NCBI GenBank assembly: GCA_023428295.1
Contig: JAEYYV010000375.1
Span: 1-23,239 of the forward strand
Origin: Pseudomonadota bacterium
GTDB lineage: Bacteria; Myxococcota_A; Polyangia; Haliangiales; Haliangiaceae
Direction of reading: 5' to 3'
DNA: 23,239 bases
Made by a program: the position numbers and the translations under genes. The notes beneath the pieces are model-generated. The model worked only from the letters and a program-made list of their open reading frames with translations, was not told the origin of the DNA and did no database searches. Below, piece by piece: positions 12,740 through 20,958 of this stretch; positions within the stretch are counted from its first letter, which is position 1, and every line of letters begins with the position of its first letter.

Positions 12740-15538
12740 TTATTCGGCGGTCACGCGGATCGTCGCGCGCGCGAGTGTCAGCGCGACCTCGGTGCCCGCC
12801 GGCGTGACGAGGAGCTGCGTGGCGCACGGGCGCAGATCGTCCTCGATGGAGACGCCATCGATCGCGCGCAGCGTGTCGCCCTTGCGAAGCCCTGCGCGCG
12901 CGGCCGGGCCGGTTGGCGTCACCGAGACGATCGTCGCGCCCTCGATCGAGAAGCCGAGATCACCGCGGTCGCCCTCGCGGGTCGTCACGACGAGGACATC
13001 GCCCATGTCGTGCGGGCCGCTCAGGACGAGCGAGATCGGTGGACGACAGTACGCGCGCACGCGGTCGACGATGCGGCTATCGAGACCGCCGTACACGCTG
13101 AGCTCGTTCGGTCCGGGGAACGCCAGGATCGCGAAGCGTCCATCGGGACCGCTCCAGCGCGTCGGATCGTCGCGATCGATGACCGAGCCGAGCCGCGCGC
13201 GCTGCGTCTTCGGCACCACGGCGACCTCGGCGAGCGGCGCGCGCGATCGCGCGTCGAGGAGGCGGCCGCGCAGCGTCTGCATGCGCTCTAGCTGGATCGT
13301 CACGTTCGCGCGCGCCTCGCCCGCGGCGAGGGTGACCGATGCGGAGCCGAAGCCTTCGTCCGTGACGACCGCGAGCGCGAGCGTGCCGGGGACGAGGTCA
13401 TCGAGCGTGAACGCGCCGCTCGTGCGATAGAAGCGCTCCGCGCGATAGAAGCTACCCTCGTCGCGAACCGTGATGTGCATCTCGGTCGGATGCGATCCAT
13501 CGCTGTTCGTGACGACGCCTCGGATCGATCCGGTCGCAGCGATCACGAGCGTCAGGTTCGCGCCGATCTCGACGCCCACGGCCTTCGTCTCGCCGCCACC
13601 GCGGCGTGTTGCCTCGACCGTGTACGAGCCAGCGCCGAGGTTCTCGATCACGAACGTGCCGTCCGCGGCGGTCAGCACGGGATGGTCCTCGAACGACCAG
13701 CGCCAGCCGCTCGTGATGCCATCGGAGATGTACGCGGTGACATACGCATCGGGGACGGGCGCGTTCGCGGCATCGACGACGCGCCCGCGGATCACGCCAG
13801 TCTGTGGCGGCACGACGAGCGTCACATCGACCGAGTCACCTGCCTCGACGATCGCTCGCTCGACCTTGGAGATGTGATCGGCCATCCCGCGATCGGCGCT
13901 GACATCGAACGCGCCGGGGCGGACATGCAGCACGAAGCGTCCGTCGGGTCCCGTGGTGTCGATGTCACCCGGATCGTTGCTGCCGCGCTTGTTCTGAACG
14001 CCAACGGCGCGCACGTCGACGTCGCCGACCGGACGGCCCTGCGTGTCGACCACGATGCCGCGAATCTCGGCGGCAGCGTCGAGCACGAGATCCTGCTCGA
14101 TGGTCTGCGCGGCGACGATGGTCACCGTTGCCGTCGCGACGGCTTCGCGGTCACTCGTCGCGCGGAGCTCGCGCTCGCCGGGCTCGATGCCCGCGAGCTC
14201 GAAGCGTCCATCGGGCCCGGTCGAGCTGGATGCGTAGCCACCCTCCCACCGCACGGTCACGTCGACACGCTCCGCGGGTGCACCGTCGGACGTGCGAACG
14301 ATGCCGCGCACACTGCCGCCGCGCGTCATCCTCCACTGGAGGTTCGTGAGGTCGGTGGTGCCGACGACGAGTCGCGGATGCGTGGCCGGCGAGTACGCAC
14401 CGTCGCACTGCGAGTGGACGCCGTAGCTGCCAAGCCGCACGCCATCGCCGCGCACGATCGCGTCCGGTCCCGCGACGAGGACCACCTCGCGCTCGCGCAC
14501 CTGATCGACGAGCTTCACCCGCGCGTTCGCGCAAGGAGCGCCATCGACCATCACGCGTCCGCTCACCCGTGTCGCCGGGCCGAGGACGATCGTGCCCGCA
14601 TCCGCGCGCGCGCCGAGCGCGACGAGCACGCTGCCCGCGCTGCGCCCGTAGGCGTCGTCGGTGTGAACCTCGATGTCGTAGCGCGCGGGGACCAGGCGCG
14701 TGACGACGAAGCGTCCGCTGGCATCGGTGCGCGCGGGGCGATGAACATCGACCCACGACGCGGAGATGCGGGCACCTTCGACAGGCGCACCGCGCTCGTC
14801 CACGACGAGGCCCTCGATGCTCGCCTCGGGCGTCATGAGGATCGCGATGCGCCCCGGCGCGTTCGCGTCGATGTCGATGTCGGCGTAGCCATCGGCGACT
14901 GCATGCAAGCGCGCCCCGCCGGGCGGGACCCACATCGTGAACTGACCGCTCGCGTCGGCCTCGACCGCGGGGAGCCACACGGGCGCCTCGGTCCTGCGCG
15001 ATGTGACCGCCGCGGCCTGCACGCTCGCGTGGGGAATCGCGCCGCCGCTGATGTCGCTGACCGTCCCCTCGAGCTTCACGGCGCCCGCGACGAGCACGAG
15101 GTCGCGCGTGACGATGTCGGAGGCGCCGACCCACACGCGCTCGGCGCGCGGGCTCGGACGAAACGTCGGCGCGCTCGCGGTGACCGCATACGCCCCGCTC
15201 GCGAGCTCGAGCGAGAACGCCCCCGCCGCGTCGGTGGTCGCGCACGTGGCGGCATTGTCGCGATCGGTGGCGCACACGCGCGCGCCGGCGATCGGAGCAC
15301 CGTCGATCGCCGGAGCACCGACCGGGGCATCGCCCGACGCACGGACACTGCCGCGCAGCGTGCCCGTGGCGAGCGACGCCTGCGATGCGCGATCGCGTGA
15401 ACGCGAGGACGCCGCGGTCCTGTCGTGCGCAGCTTCGCGCGCCGCGCGCTCGCGAGCGCGTGGCAGCGCGAACACGAGCAGCACGATGCCGACGATAGCC
15501 GCGCCGCCGATCGCGACGAGTCGACCGCGCTTCGTCAC
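12740..15538 (-). CDS. Membrane-anchored protein with nine carboxypeptidase-regulatory-like repeats and a C-terminal PDZ domain
   Basis: A 932-residue protein. A basic N-terminus and one membrane helix (about 7-26) should place the rest in the periplasm. From about residue 60 to 850 I count nine beta-sandwich repeats of the carboxypeptidase-regulatory type, each with a start like SIRGVV, GRVVDAANAPVPDAYV or EGLVVDERGAPVEGARI and a central TGPDGRF or ADGTF turn. A C-terminal PDZ domain (about 856-932) has the LGFSIEG carboxylate loop region and GLRKGDTLRAIDGVSI. Such multi-repeat proteins are typical of Myxococcota; the repeats are thought to bind ligands or act as spacers, and the PDZ to bind C-termini. 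No catalytic domain is seen. The GTG at 15538 overlaps the GST stop by four bases (GTGA), so translation is coupled; that start gives exactly the basic-plus-helix N-terminus. Confidence 0.88.
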   Translation of the reverse strand: MTKRGRLVAIGGAAIVGIVLLVFALPRARERAAREAAHDRTAASSRSRDRASQASLATGTLRGSVRASGDAPVGAPAIDGAPIAGARVCATDRDNAATCATTDAAGAFSLELASGAYAVTASAPTFRPSPRAERVWVGASDIVTRDLVLVAGAVKLEGTVSDISGGAIPHASVQAAAVTSRRTEAPVWLPAVEADASGQFTMWVPPGGARLHAVADGYADIDIDANAPGRIAILMTPEASIEGLVVDERGAPVEGARISASWVDVHRPARTDASGRFVVTRLVPARYDIEVHTDDAYGRSAGSVLVALGARADAGTIVLGPATRVSGRVMVDGAPCANARVKLVDQVREREVVLVAGPDAIVRGDGVRLGSYGVHSQCDGAYSPATHPRLVVGTTDLTNLQWRMTRGGSVRGIVRTSDGAPAERVDVTVRWEGGYASSSTGPDGRFELAGIEPGERELRATSDREAVATATVTIVAAQTIEQDLVLDAAAEIRGIVVDTQGRPVGDVDVRAVGVQNKRGSNDPGDIDTTGPDGRFVLHVRPGAFDVSADRGMADHISKVERAIVEAGDSVDVTLVVPPQTGVIRGRVVDAANAPVPDAYVTAYISDGITSGWRWSFEDHPVLTAADGTFVIENLGAGSYTVEATRRGGGETKAVGVEIGANLTLVIAATGSIRGVVTNSDGSHPTEMHITVRDEGSFYRAERFYRTSGAFTLDDLVPGTLALAVVTDEGFGSASVTLAAGEARANVTIQLERMQTLRGRLLDARSRAPLAEVAVVPKTQRARLGSVIDRDDPTRWSGPDGRFAILAFPGPNELSVYGGLDSRIVDRVRAYCRPPISLVLSGPHDMGDVLVVTTREGDRGDLGFSIEGATIVSVTPTGPAARAGLRKGDTLRAIDGVSIEDDLRPCATQLLVTPAGTEVALTLARATIRVTAE

Positions 15539-16203
15539 TCGGGGATCACCGGCCCGCCCTTGGCGAGCGCACGTTGGTAGGCGGGACGCTCGCGCATGCG
15601 CTTGGCGAGGTCGACGATCGCGGGCGAGATGGCCATGTCCTTCGAGCGTGACTCCAGCGCTTCGACCGCGTAGCTCATCTGGATATCGGCGGCGGTGAGC
15701 TCGTCGCCCGCGAACCACTTGTTCTTCGCGAGGTGCTCGCCGAGAAACGCCGCGTGGCGGGTCAGGTTGGGCGTGACGAAGTCGGCCATCACCTTGTCGG
15801 CGATCTTGTTCGCGATCGGCCTCACGAAGAACGGGACCTTCGCCTGCTTCACCTTGGTGAAGATGAGCTTCAGCAAGAGGTACGGCATGAGCGAGCCTTC
15901 CGCGTAGTGCATGAAGTACCGGTAGTCGCGGTACTGCTGCGTGTCTGCGGGCGGTACCAGCTTGCCGTTACCGTAGGTCTCGACGAGGTACTCGAGGATC
16001 GCGCCGGACTCGGCGAGCGTCGCGTCACCATCGGTGATCACGGGCGACTTCCCGAGCGGATGGATCTTCTTGAGCGAGTCAGGCGCGAGCAAGGTCTGCG
16101 GGTCGCGCTCGTACTTCACCATCTCGTAGGGAACCTCGAGCTCTTCGAGCAGCCAGAGGACACGTTGCGATCGCGAGTGGTTCAGGTGGTGGACGGTGAT
16201 CAC
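15535..16203 (-). CDS. Glutathione S-transferase family protein
   Basis: A 222-residue cytoplasmic protein with the two-domain GST fold. The thioredoxin-like N-domain (1-80) has HHLNHSRSQRVLWLLEELEV with a Ser-rich active-site turn, then HPLGKSPVITDGDATLAESG, holding the cis-Pro and the glutathione gamma-Glu-binding Glu-Ser pair. The helical C-domain includes FAGDELTAADIQMSYAVEAL with the N-capping Asp. It probably conjugates or reduces small electrophiles; the substrate is unknown. The GTG at 16203 gives the usual ITVHHL beginning; the frame continues upstream only as antisense of the OmpA-like gene. Its stop overlaps the start of the repeat/PDZ gene, and it is divergent from the OmpA-like gene with only 22 nt between. 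Confidence 0.92.
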   Translation of the reverse strand: MITVHHLNHSRSQRVLWLLEELEVPYEMVKYERDPQTLLAPDSLKKIHPLGKSPVITDGDATLAESGAILEYLVETYGNGKLVPPADTQQYRDYRYFMHYAEGSLMPYLLLKLIFTKVKQAKVPFFVRPIANKIADKVMADFVTPNLTRHAAFLGEHLAKNKWFAGDELTAADIQMSYAVEALESRSKDMAISPAIVDLAKRMRERPAYQRALAKGGPVIPE

Positions 16204-16225
16204 GGACCGAGGGTATATCTTCGGG
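16204..16225. promoter_or_regulatory. 22-nt divergent promoter region with shared -10-like box
   Basis: The gap between the GST start (GTG 16203, minus) and the OmpA-like start (ATG 16226, plus) holds GGTATATC (16212-16219). Read plus, TATATC ends 6 nt before the ATG. Read minus, TATACC (16217-16212) ends 8 nt before the GTG. Both messages would be nearly leaderless and their -35 regions would lie inside the opposite gene. Confidence 0.45.
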
Positions 16226-16741
16226 ATGCGATACGTCCTTATCGCTGCGGTGCTGGCGAGTGGTTGCTCGTTGCTCCCCGCAGCAAAGCAGGAGCCGTTC
16301 CCGACCATGACCGTGACCGCGGTGCGGCCGCCGCCCGGCCCCGACAAGGTCATCCTCACGCCGTCGAACATCGCGATCACCGACAAGGTCCAGTTCGAGA
16401 CGGGCAAAGCAGACCTCAAGCCGGTCAGCTTTCCGCTCCTCGACGAAGTGGTCGCGGTGATGAAGGCGAACGCGCAGATCGAGCTCGTCGAGATCGGTGG
16501 TCACACGGACTCCACGGGAACCGCGCAGATCAACAAGACGTTGTCGCAAGCGCGCGCCGAGTCGGTGATGAAGTACATCGCGAGCAAGGGCATCGCGAAG
16601 TCGCGCCTCGAGGCCAAGGGGTACGGCCAGGACGTTCCGATCGCCGACAACGACACCGAGCCGGGTCGTGATGCGAACCGCCGCGTCGAGTTCAACATCC
16701 TCAAGCAGGGTCCCGTGAAGACCATCGTGAAGGACGAGTAG
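16226..16741 (+). CDS. OmpA-domain lipoprotein
   Basis: A 171-residue lipoprotein with lipobox LASGC (Cys14, Ser at +2, so outer membrane expected). A short Pro-rich spacer leads to an OmpA C-terminal domain (about 60-165), which binds peptidoglycan diaminopimelate. Motifs: VQFETGKADLKP, IGGHTDSTGT, TLSQARAESVMKYI, RLEAKGYGQDVPI and the terminal DANRRVEF with the conserved Arg pair. The size is like Pal, but there is no Tol gene nearby, so I do not call it pal. ATG at 16226 is set by the signal peptide; GAGGG lies 12 nt upstream, further than usual, and overlaps the -10-like box. The next gene starts 2 nt after its stop. Confidence 0.93.
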   Translation: MRYVLIAAVLASGCSLLPAAKQEPFPTMTVTAVRPPPGPDKVILTPSNIAITDKVQFETGKADLKPVSFPLLDEVVAVMKANAQIELVEIGGHTDSTGTAQINKTLSQARAESVMKYIASKGIAKSRLEAKGYGQDVPIADNDTEPGRDANRRVEFNILKQGPVKTIVKDE

Positions 16742-16743
16742 AC

Positions 16744-17103
16744 ATGACCAAGCACATTCTCGTCGGCGCCATGCTCGCACTCGTCGGCTGCAAGACCGGT
16801 CCGGATCCAGCGGTGCGCAGCGCCATCAGCGAGAAGCTCGCGAGCGCGCAGCCCGGCATCCAGGCCTGCTATCAGAAGTCGCTCACGACCAATCGCAAGC
16901 TGCAGGGCATGATCGTCGCGCAGATGGCCGTGCTCGATAACGGACAGTTCACCGAGATCTCGTTCCGCCGCGATCCGATGAACGATCCGGTGCTGCGGTT
17001 CTGCGTGATCCAGCAGCTCGCCAAGCTCCAGCTCGACAAGCCGCCCGGTCAGCGCATCCAGCTCGACAGCGTGCCCATCGACTTCAAGTGGTCCAACCCG
17101 TAG
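16744..17103 (+). CDS. Lipoprotein with AgmX/PglI-type C-terminal domain
   Basis: A 119-residue lipoprotein: lipobox LVGC (Cys16), then almost directly a small domain with the pattern IQACYQKSLTTNRKLQGMIV, AVLDNGQFTEISF and VLRFCVIQQLAKLQL. This is the signature of the AgmX/PglI C-terminal tail found in many Myxococcota envelope proteins, related to TonB C-terminal folds, with the two usual cysteines (in ACY and FCV) that may form a disulfide. Lys at +2 after the lipid Cys does not point to inner-membrane retention. It begins 2 nt after the OmpA-like stop and its own stop shares a base with the next GTG (TAGTG), so the three genes form an operon. The function is unknown; a peptidoglycan- or outer-membrane-linked role fits the context. 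Confidence 0.85.
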   Translation: MTKHILVGAMLALVGCKTGPDPAVRSAISEKLASAQPGIQACYQKSLTTNRKLQGMIVAQMAVLDNGQFTEISFRRDPMNDPVLRFCVIQQLAKLQLDKPPGQRIQLDSVPIDFKWSNP

Positions 17104-17549
17104 TGGCGGGAAAGGTACCCACGCGTTCGCCGACCCACGAGGACGTGCCGATGGCGCGCCTCGCGTCGATGGGCATGGAGCTCGACGAGATCGCCGACGA
17201 CGGCAAGGTCGCCCTGCCCGCGCTGGTCGAGCTCGCCGAGGATCGGGGGCGCCCGGCGAGTCACTACATCGCCGCGATCCCGCTCGCCACGGAGCTCGCG
17301 CTGGTCACGGACAGCGACAAGGTCACGCTGCGCGTGTGCGCCGGTAACTGCCAGCGCTACGGCGCGCTGGACATTCTCGATCACCTCGTCGAGCGCTCGC
17401 AGGCCACGGGCGGCTTCGCGCTCCTTCCGGTCGAGTGCCTGGATCGCTGCGACCACGGTCCCGCGATCGAGGTCGACGGCGCGCATGGCAAGCTCGTGTT
17501 CGCGCCCGCCACCAAGAAGAGCGTCGATGAAGCGCTCGACGCGCTGTAG
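17103..17549 (+). CDS. NuoE-like thioredoxin-fold [2Fe-2S] protein
   Basis: A 148-residue cytoplasmic protein without signal peptide. The N-terminal half (about 35-66, VALPALVELAEDRGRPASHY and following) resembles the helical bundle of NuoE, the 24-kDa subunit of complex I. The C-terminal half is thioredoxin-like with four cysteines in two pairs, CAGNC (79-83) and CLDRC (112-116), followed by DHGPAI, as in thioredoxin-like [2Fe-2S] ferredoxins. NuoE normally has a C-x4-C first pair; here it is C-x3-C. No other complex I or hydrogenase subunit is present, so this is a stand-alone electron carrier or a subunit of something encoded elsewhere. GTG 17103 overlaps the previous stop by one base; GTG 17088 or ATG 17151 are alternatives. 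Confidence 0.78.
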   Translation: MAGKVPTRSPTHEDVPMARLASMGMELDEIADDGKVALPALVELAEDRGRPASHYIAAIPLATELALVTDSDKVTLRVCAGNCQRYGALDILDHLVERSQATGGFALLPVECLDRCDHGPAIEVDGAHGKLVFAPATKKSVDEALDAL

Positions 17550-17604
17550 TCGGTTCTAGAAGCGCTGTCGCAGGCTGTCGCGGGCATGCAGCGCAACCCG
17601 ACAC

Positions 17605-17633
17605 TTGGCCGCTGTCGCACCCCGCGCTAGCTT
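17605..17633 (+). promoter_or_regulatory. Possible sigma-70-type promoter of the exporter operon
   Basis: TTGGCC (17605-17610) and TAGCTT (17628-17633) are separated by 17 nt and the second ends 12 nt before the ATG. Matches are 4/6 and 3/6, so support is weak. Confidence 0.3.
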
Positions 17634-17645
17634 CGCCGTAACGCG

Positions 17646-18349
<704 letters not shown>

Positions 18350-18353
<4 letters not shown>

Positions 18354-19699
18354 TGCCCGTGCTCGTCGCGCTGGGGCTGGCGATCCTCGCCGGCATCCTC
18401 TGGCTGCTGATCACGTTCGGCCGCATGGTCTGGATCGCGATCGTGCAGTGGCGCGATGCGTTCTCCGTGGATCGCTGGACCGAGGTGATGTCCACGATCG
18501 GGCGCAACAAGCTGCGCACGTTCCTCACGATGGTGTCGGTGTCGTGGGGCATCTTCGTGCTCGTCGCGCTGCTCGGCCTCGGCACGGGGCTCGATCAAGG
18601 TGCACGCAAGAGCTTCGCGCGCGACGCCGCGAACGGCGTGTGGATCAACCAGAACAAGACGAGCATCCCGTACAAGGGCTACGACATCGGTCGCTGGATC
18701 AACTTCGAGAACGCCGATTACGAAGCGGCGAAGAAGGTCAAAGGCGTGGAGTTCGCGAGCGCGCAGCACTGGCTGCGTGGCTTTCGCTGGGGGCAACAGC
18801 TCACGCGCTACGGCGGCAAGGCGAGCACGTTCTCGATCGAGGCCGTGCACCCCGCGACGTTGCGCATGCAAGCGCACGACATGGCGGCCGGACGCTTCAT
18901 CTCGGAGAGCGACATCAGCGAGCTCCGCAAGACCGCCGTCGTCGGCATGACGGTCACGCAGTTCTTGTTCGAGCCCGGCGATGATCCGATCGGCAAGTGG
19001 ATCACGATCGGCGGCATCGCCTTCGAGGTCGTCGGCGTGTTCAGCGATACGAAGGGCGCCGAGGAAGAGCGCCGCGTGTACATCCCCATCTCCACGGCGC
19101 AGCTGTCGTTCAACGGCGGCGAGCGCATCGGACAGATCCAGCTGATGCTCGGCGACGCCAGCGCCGACGAAGCGCGGCAGATCATCGACACCATCGTCGC
19201 CCAGCTCGCGCAGCGGCACGACTTCGATCCGAACGACAAGCAAGCGGTGCGCGTGCACAACAACATCGAGAACGCCGAGCGCTTCGGCAAGATGTTCTGG
19301 ATGATCTCGACGTTCGTGCTGCTCGTCGGTCTCGGAACGCTGGCCGCTGGCGTCGTCGGCGTGTCGAACATCATGATGATCGCCGTCAAGGAGCGCACCA
19401 AAGAGATCGGCGTGCGCAAAGCGCTCGGCGCCACCCCGAACTCGATCATCTTCATGATCCTGCAGGAGGCCGTGTTCCTCACCGGCGTCGCCGGCATGCT
19501 CGGCCTCGCGGGCGGCGTGTGGTTCCTCGAGCTGTTGCCCTCGCTGCTCGACACCGAGATGCTCGACCAGCCGCGCATCAGCTTCGTCACCGGCGTCGGC
19601 GCGACGCTGTTCCTCGTCCTCGCCGGTGCGTTTGCCGGCTACTTCCCCGCGCGCGCCGCTGCACGCGTCAACCCCATCCACGCCCTGCGAGATCAATAG
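18350..19699 (+). CDS. MacB/FtsX-type ABC exporter permease 1
   Basis: A 449-residue inner-membrane permease. Besides the family's four helices it has an additional hydrophobic segment at the very N-terminus (about 4-34), followed by the usual start NKLRTFLTMVSVSWGIFVLV. A large periplasmic MacB-type domain (about 90-310) contains MAAGRFISESDISELRKTAVVG and a later segment EVVGVFSDTKGAEEERRVYI. The C-terminal FtsX core has GVVGVSNIMMIAVKERTKEI, then GVRKALGATP, and ends FPARAAARVNPIHALRDQ, the cytoplasmic coupling tail. It overlaps the ATPase gene by four bases and abuts permease 2 (stop TAG directly followed by ATG). It most likely pairs with permease 2 as a heterodimer. Substrate unknown. 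Confidence 0.93.
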
Positions 19700-20950
19700 A
19701 TGTTCGACCTGGATAAGTGGAAGGAGATCTGGGCGACGCTGCGCAGCAACAAGCTCCGCACGTTCCTCACGGCGTTCGGCGTGTTCTGGGGAATCGTCAT
19801 GCTGATGGCGATGCTCGCGTTTGGCTCCGCGATGCAGACCGGAACGCAGAAGCAGATGAAGGGCATCGCCACGAACATGCTGTTCATCTGGGGGCAGCTG
19901 ACGACGCTGCCGTACGACGGCCTGCCGCTCGGCCGCGAGGTCGAGTTCGACACCGGCGACATCGAGATCTTGAAGAAGCTCCCCGGCACCGAGCACGTCG
20001 CCCCGCGCATCCAGCTCGGCGGCTGGATGAACAACTTCTCGATGGTGTACGGCGCGAAGAGCGGCCAGTTCACCGTGATGGGCGACTACCCTGCCCTCGC
20101 GCGGATCGTCTCGTTCCAGTACTTCGCGGGACGCTTCATCAACGACGCCGACATCGCGGAGTCGCGCAAGGTCGTCGTCATCGGCCAAGCGATCAAGGAG
20201 CAGCTGTTCGGCGACGAAGACGCGATGGGCAAGTACGTCAAGATCAGCGGCGTCTACTTCCAGGTCATCGGCGTCACGCGAACGTTCCGCACGGGGCAAC
20301 AAGGCGAGCGCGACTCGAACACCGCGTTCGTTCCGTTCACCACGATGAAACGCGCGTTCAACATGGGTGATCGCGTCGGCTTCTTCGCGCTCACGGCGAA
20401 GCCCGGCACGGACGGGCCCGAGCTCGAACGCCAGGTGCGCGACGCGCTGTCGCGCAAGCACCGCGTGAATCCCGACGACAACCTCGCGATGGGCTCGTTC
20501 AACATGTTCGTCATGTTCGGCAAGCTCGCCACGGTGTTCCTCGCGCTCAACATCCTGTCGTGGACCGTCGGTGTGGCCACCCTGCTCGCCGGCGTGATCG
20601 GCGTGTCGAACATCATGCTGATCACCGTCAAGGAACGCACGAAGGAGATCGGTGTTCGCAAAGCGCTCGGTGCGAGCCCGTCGTCCATCGTCGCGATGGT
20701 GATGAAGGAGTCGATGGTGCTCACCATCATCGCGGGTCTCGCAGGCGTGTGCGCGGGCGTGGGGCTCATCGCCGCCGCGGACGCCGCGTTCAGCGCGATG
20801 CCCGAGTCACCGCTCGGTCCGCCCACCGTCACGCTCGGCACGGTGCTCGTCGCCGTGGCCGTGCTCGCCGTCGCCGGCGCCCTCGCCGGAATCATGCCTG
20901 CTGCTCACGCGGCCTCGATCAAACCGATCGAAGCGTTGCGCGCCGAATAG
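19700..20950 (+). CDS. MacB/FtsX-type ABC exporter permease 2
   Basis: A 416-residue paralogue of permease 1 with the standard four-helix layout: SNKLRTFLTAFGVFWGIVML at the N-terminus, a periplasmic domain with YFAGRFINDADIAESRKVVV, then TLLAGVIGVSNIMLITVKER and GVRKALGASP, two further helices and the tail HAASIKPIEALRAE. It lacks the extra N-terminal segment of permease 1. The two permeases agree closely in the cytoplasmic KERTKEIGVRKALGA loop, where the ATPase docks, and differ in the periplasmic domain, as expected for a heterodimer with a shared ATPase. The start follows the previous stop without any spacer; the next gene begins 8 nt after its stop. Confidence 0.93.
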   Translation: MFDLDKWKEIWATLRSNKLRTFLTAFGVFWGIVMLMAMLAFGSAMQTGTQKQMKGIATNMLFIWGQLTTLPYDGLPLGREVEFDTGDIEILKKLPGTEHVAPRIQLGGWMNNFSMVYGAKSGQFTVMGDYPALARIVSFQYFAGRFINDADIAESRKVVVIGQAIKEQLFGDEDAMGKYVKISGVYFQVIGVTRTFRTGQQGERDSNTAFVPFTTMKRAFNMGDRVGFFALTAKPGTDGPELERQVRDALSRKHRVNPDDNLAMGSFNMFVMFGKLATVFLALNILSWTVGVATLLAGVIGVSNIMLITVKERTKEIGVRKALGASPSSIVAMVMKESMVLTIIAGLAGVCAGVGLIAAADAAFSAMPESPLGPPTVTLGTVLVAVAVLAVAGALAGIMPAAHAASIKPIEALRAE

Positions 20951-20958
20951 GGTCCTCT

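Noticed and set aside
13475..15400. Plus-strand 641-codon frame opposite the repeat/PDZ gene
   Set aside because: Low-complexity Arg/Asp/Ala/His sequence, antisense to a protein with clear repeat periodicity and a PDZ domain.
16226..16741. Calling the OmpA-domain lipoprotein Pal
   Set aside because: Domain and size fit, but no tolB or other Tol gene is adjacent, and OmpA-domain lipoproteins are numerous in Myxococcota.
17562..17594. GCGCTG / CAGCGC pair after the NuoE-like gene as a terminator
   Set aside because: Only 6 bp with a 21-nt loop and no T-tract.
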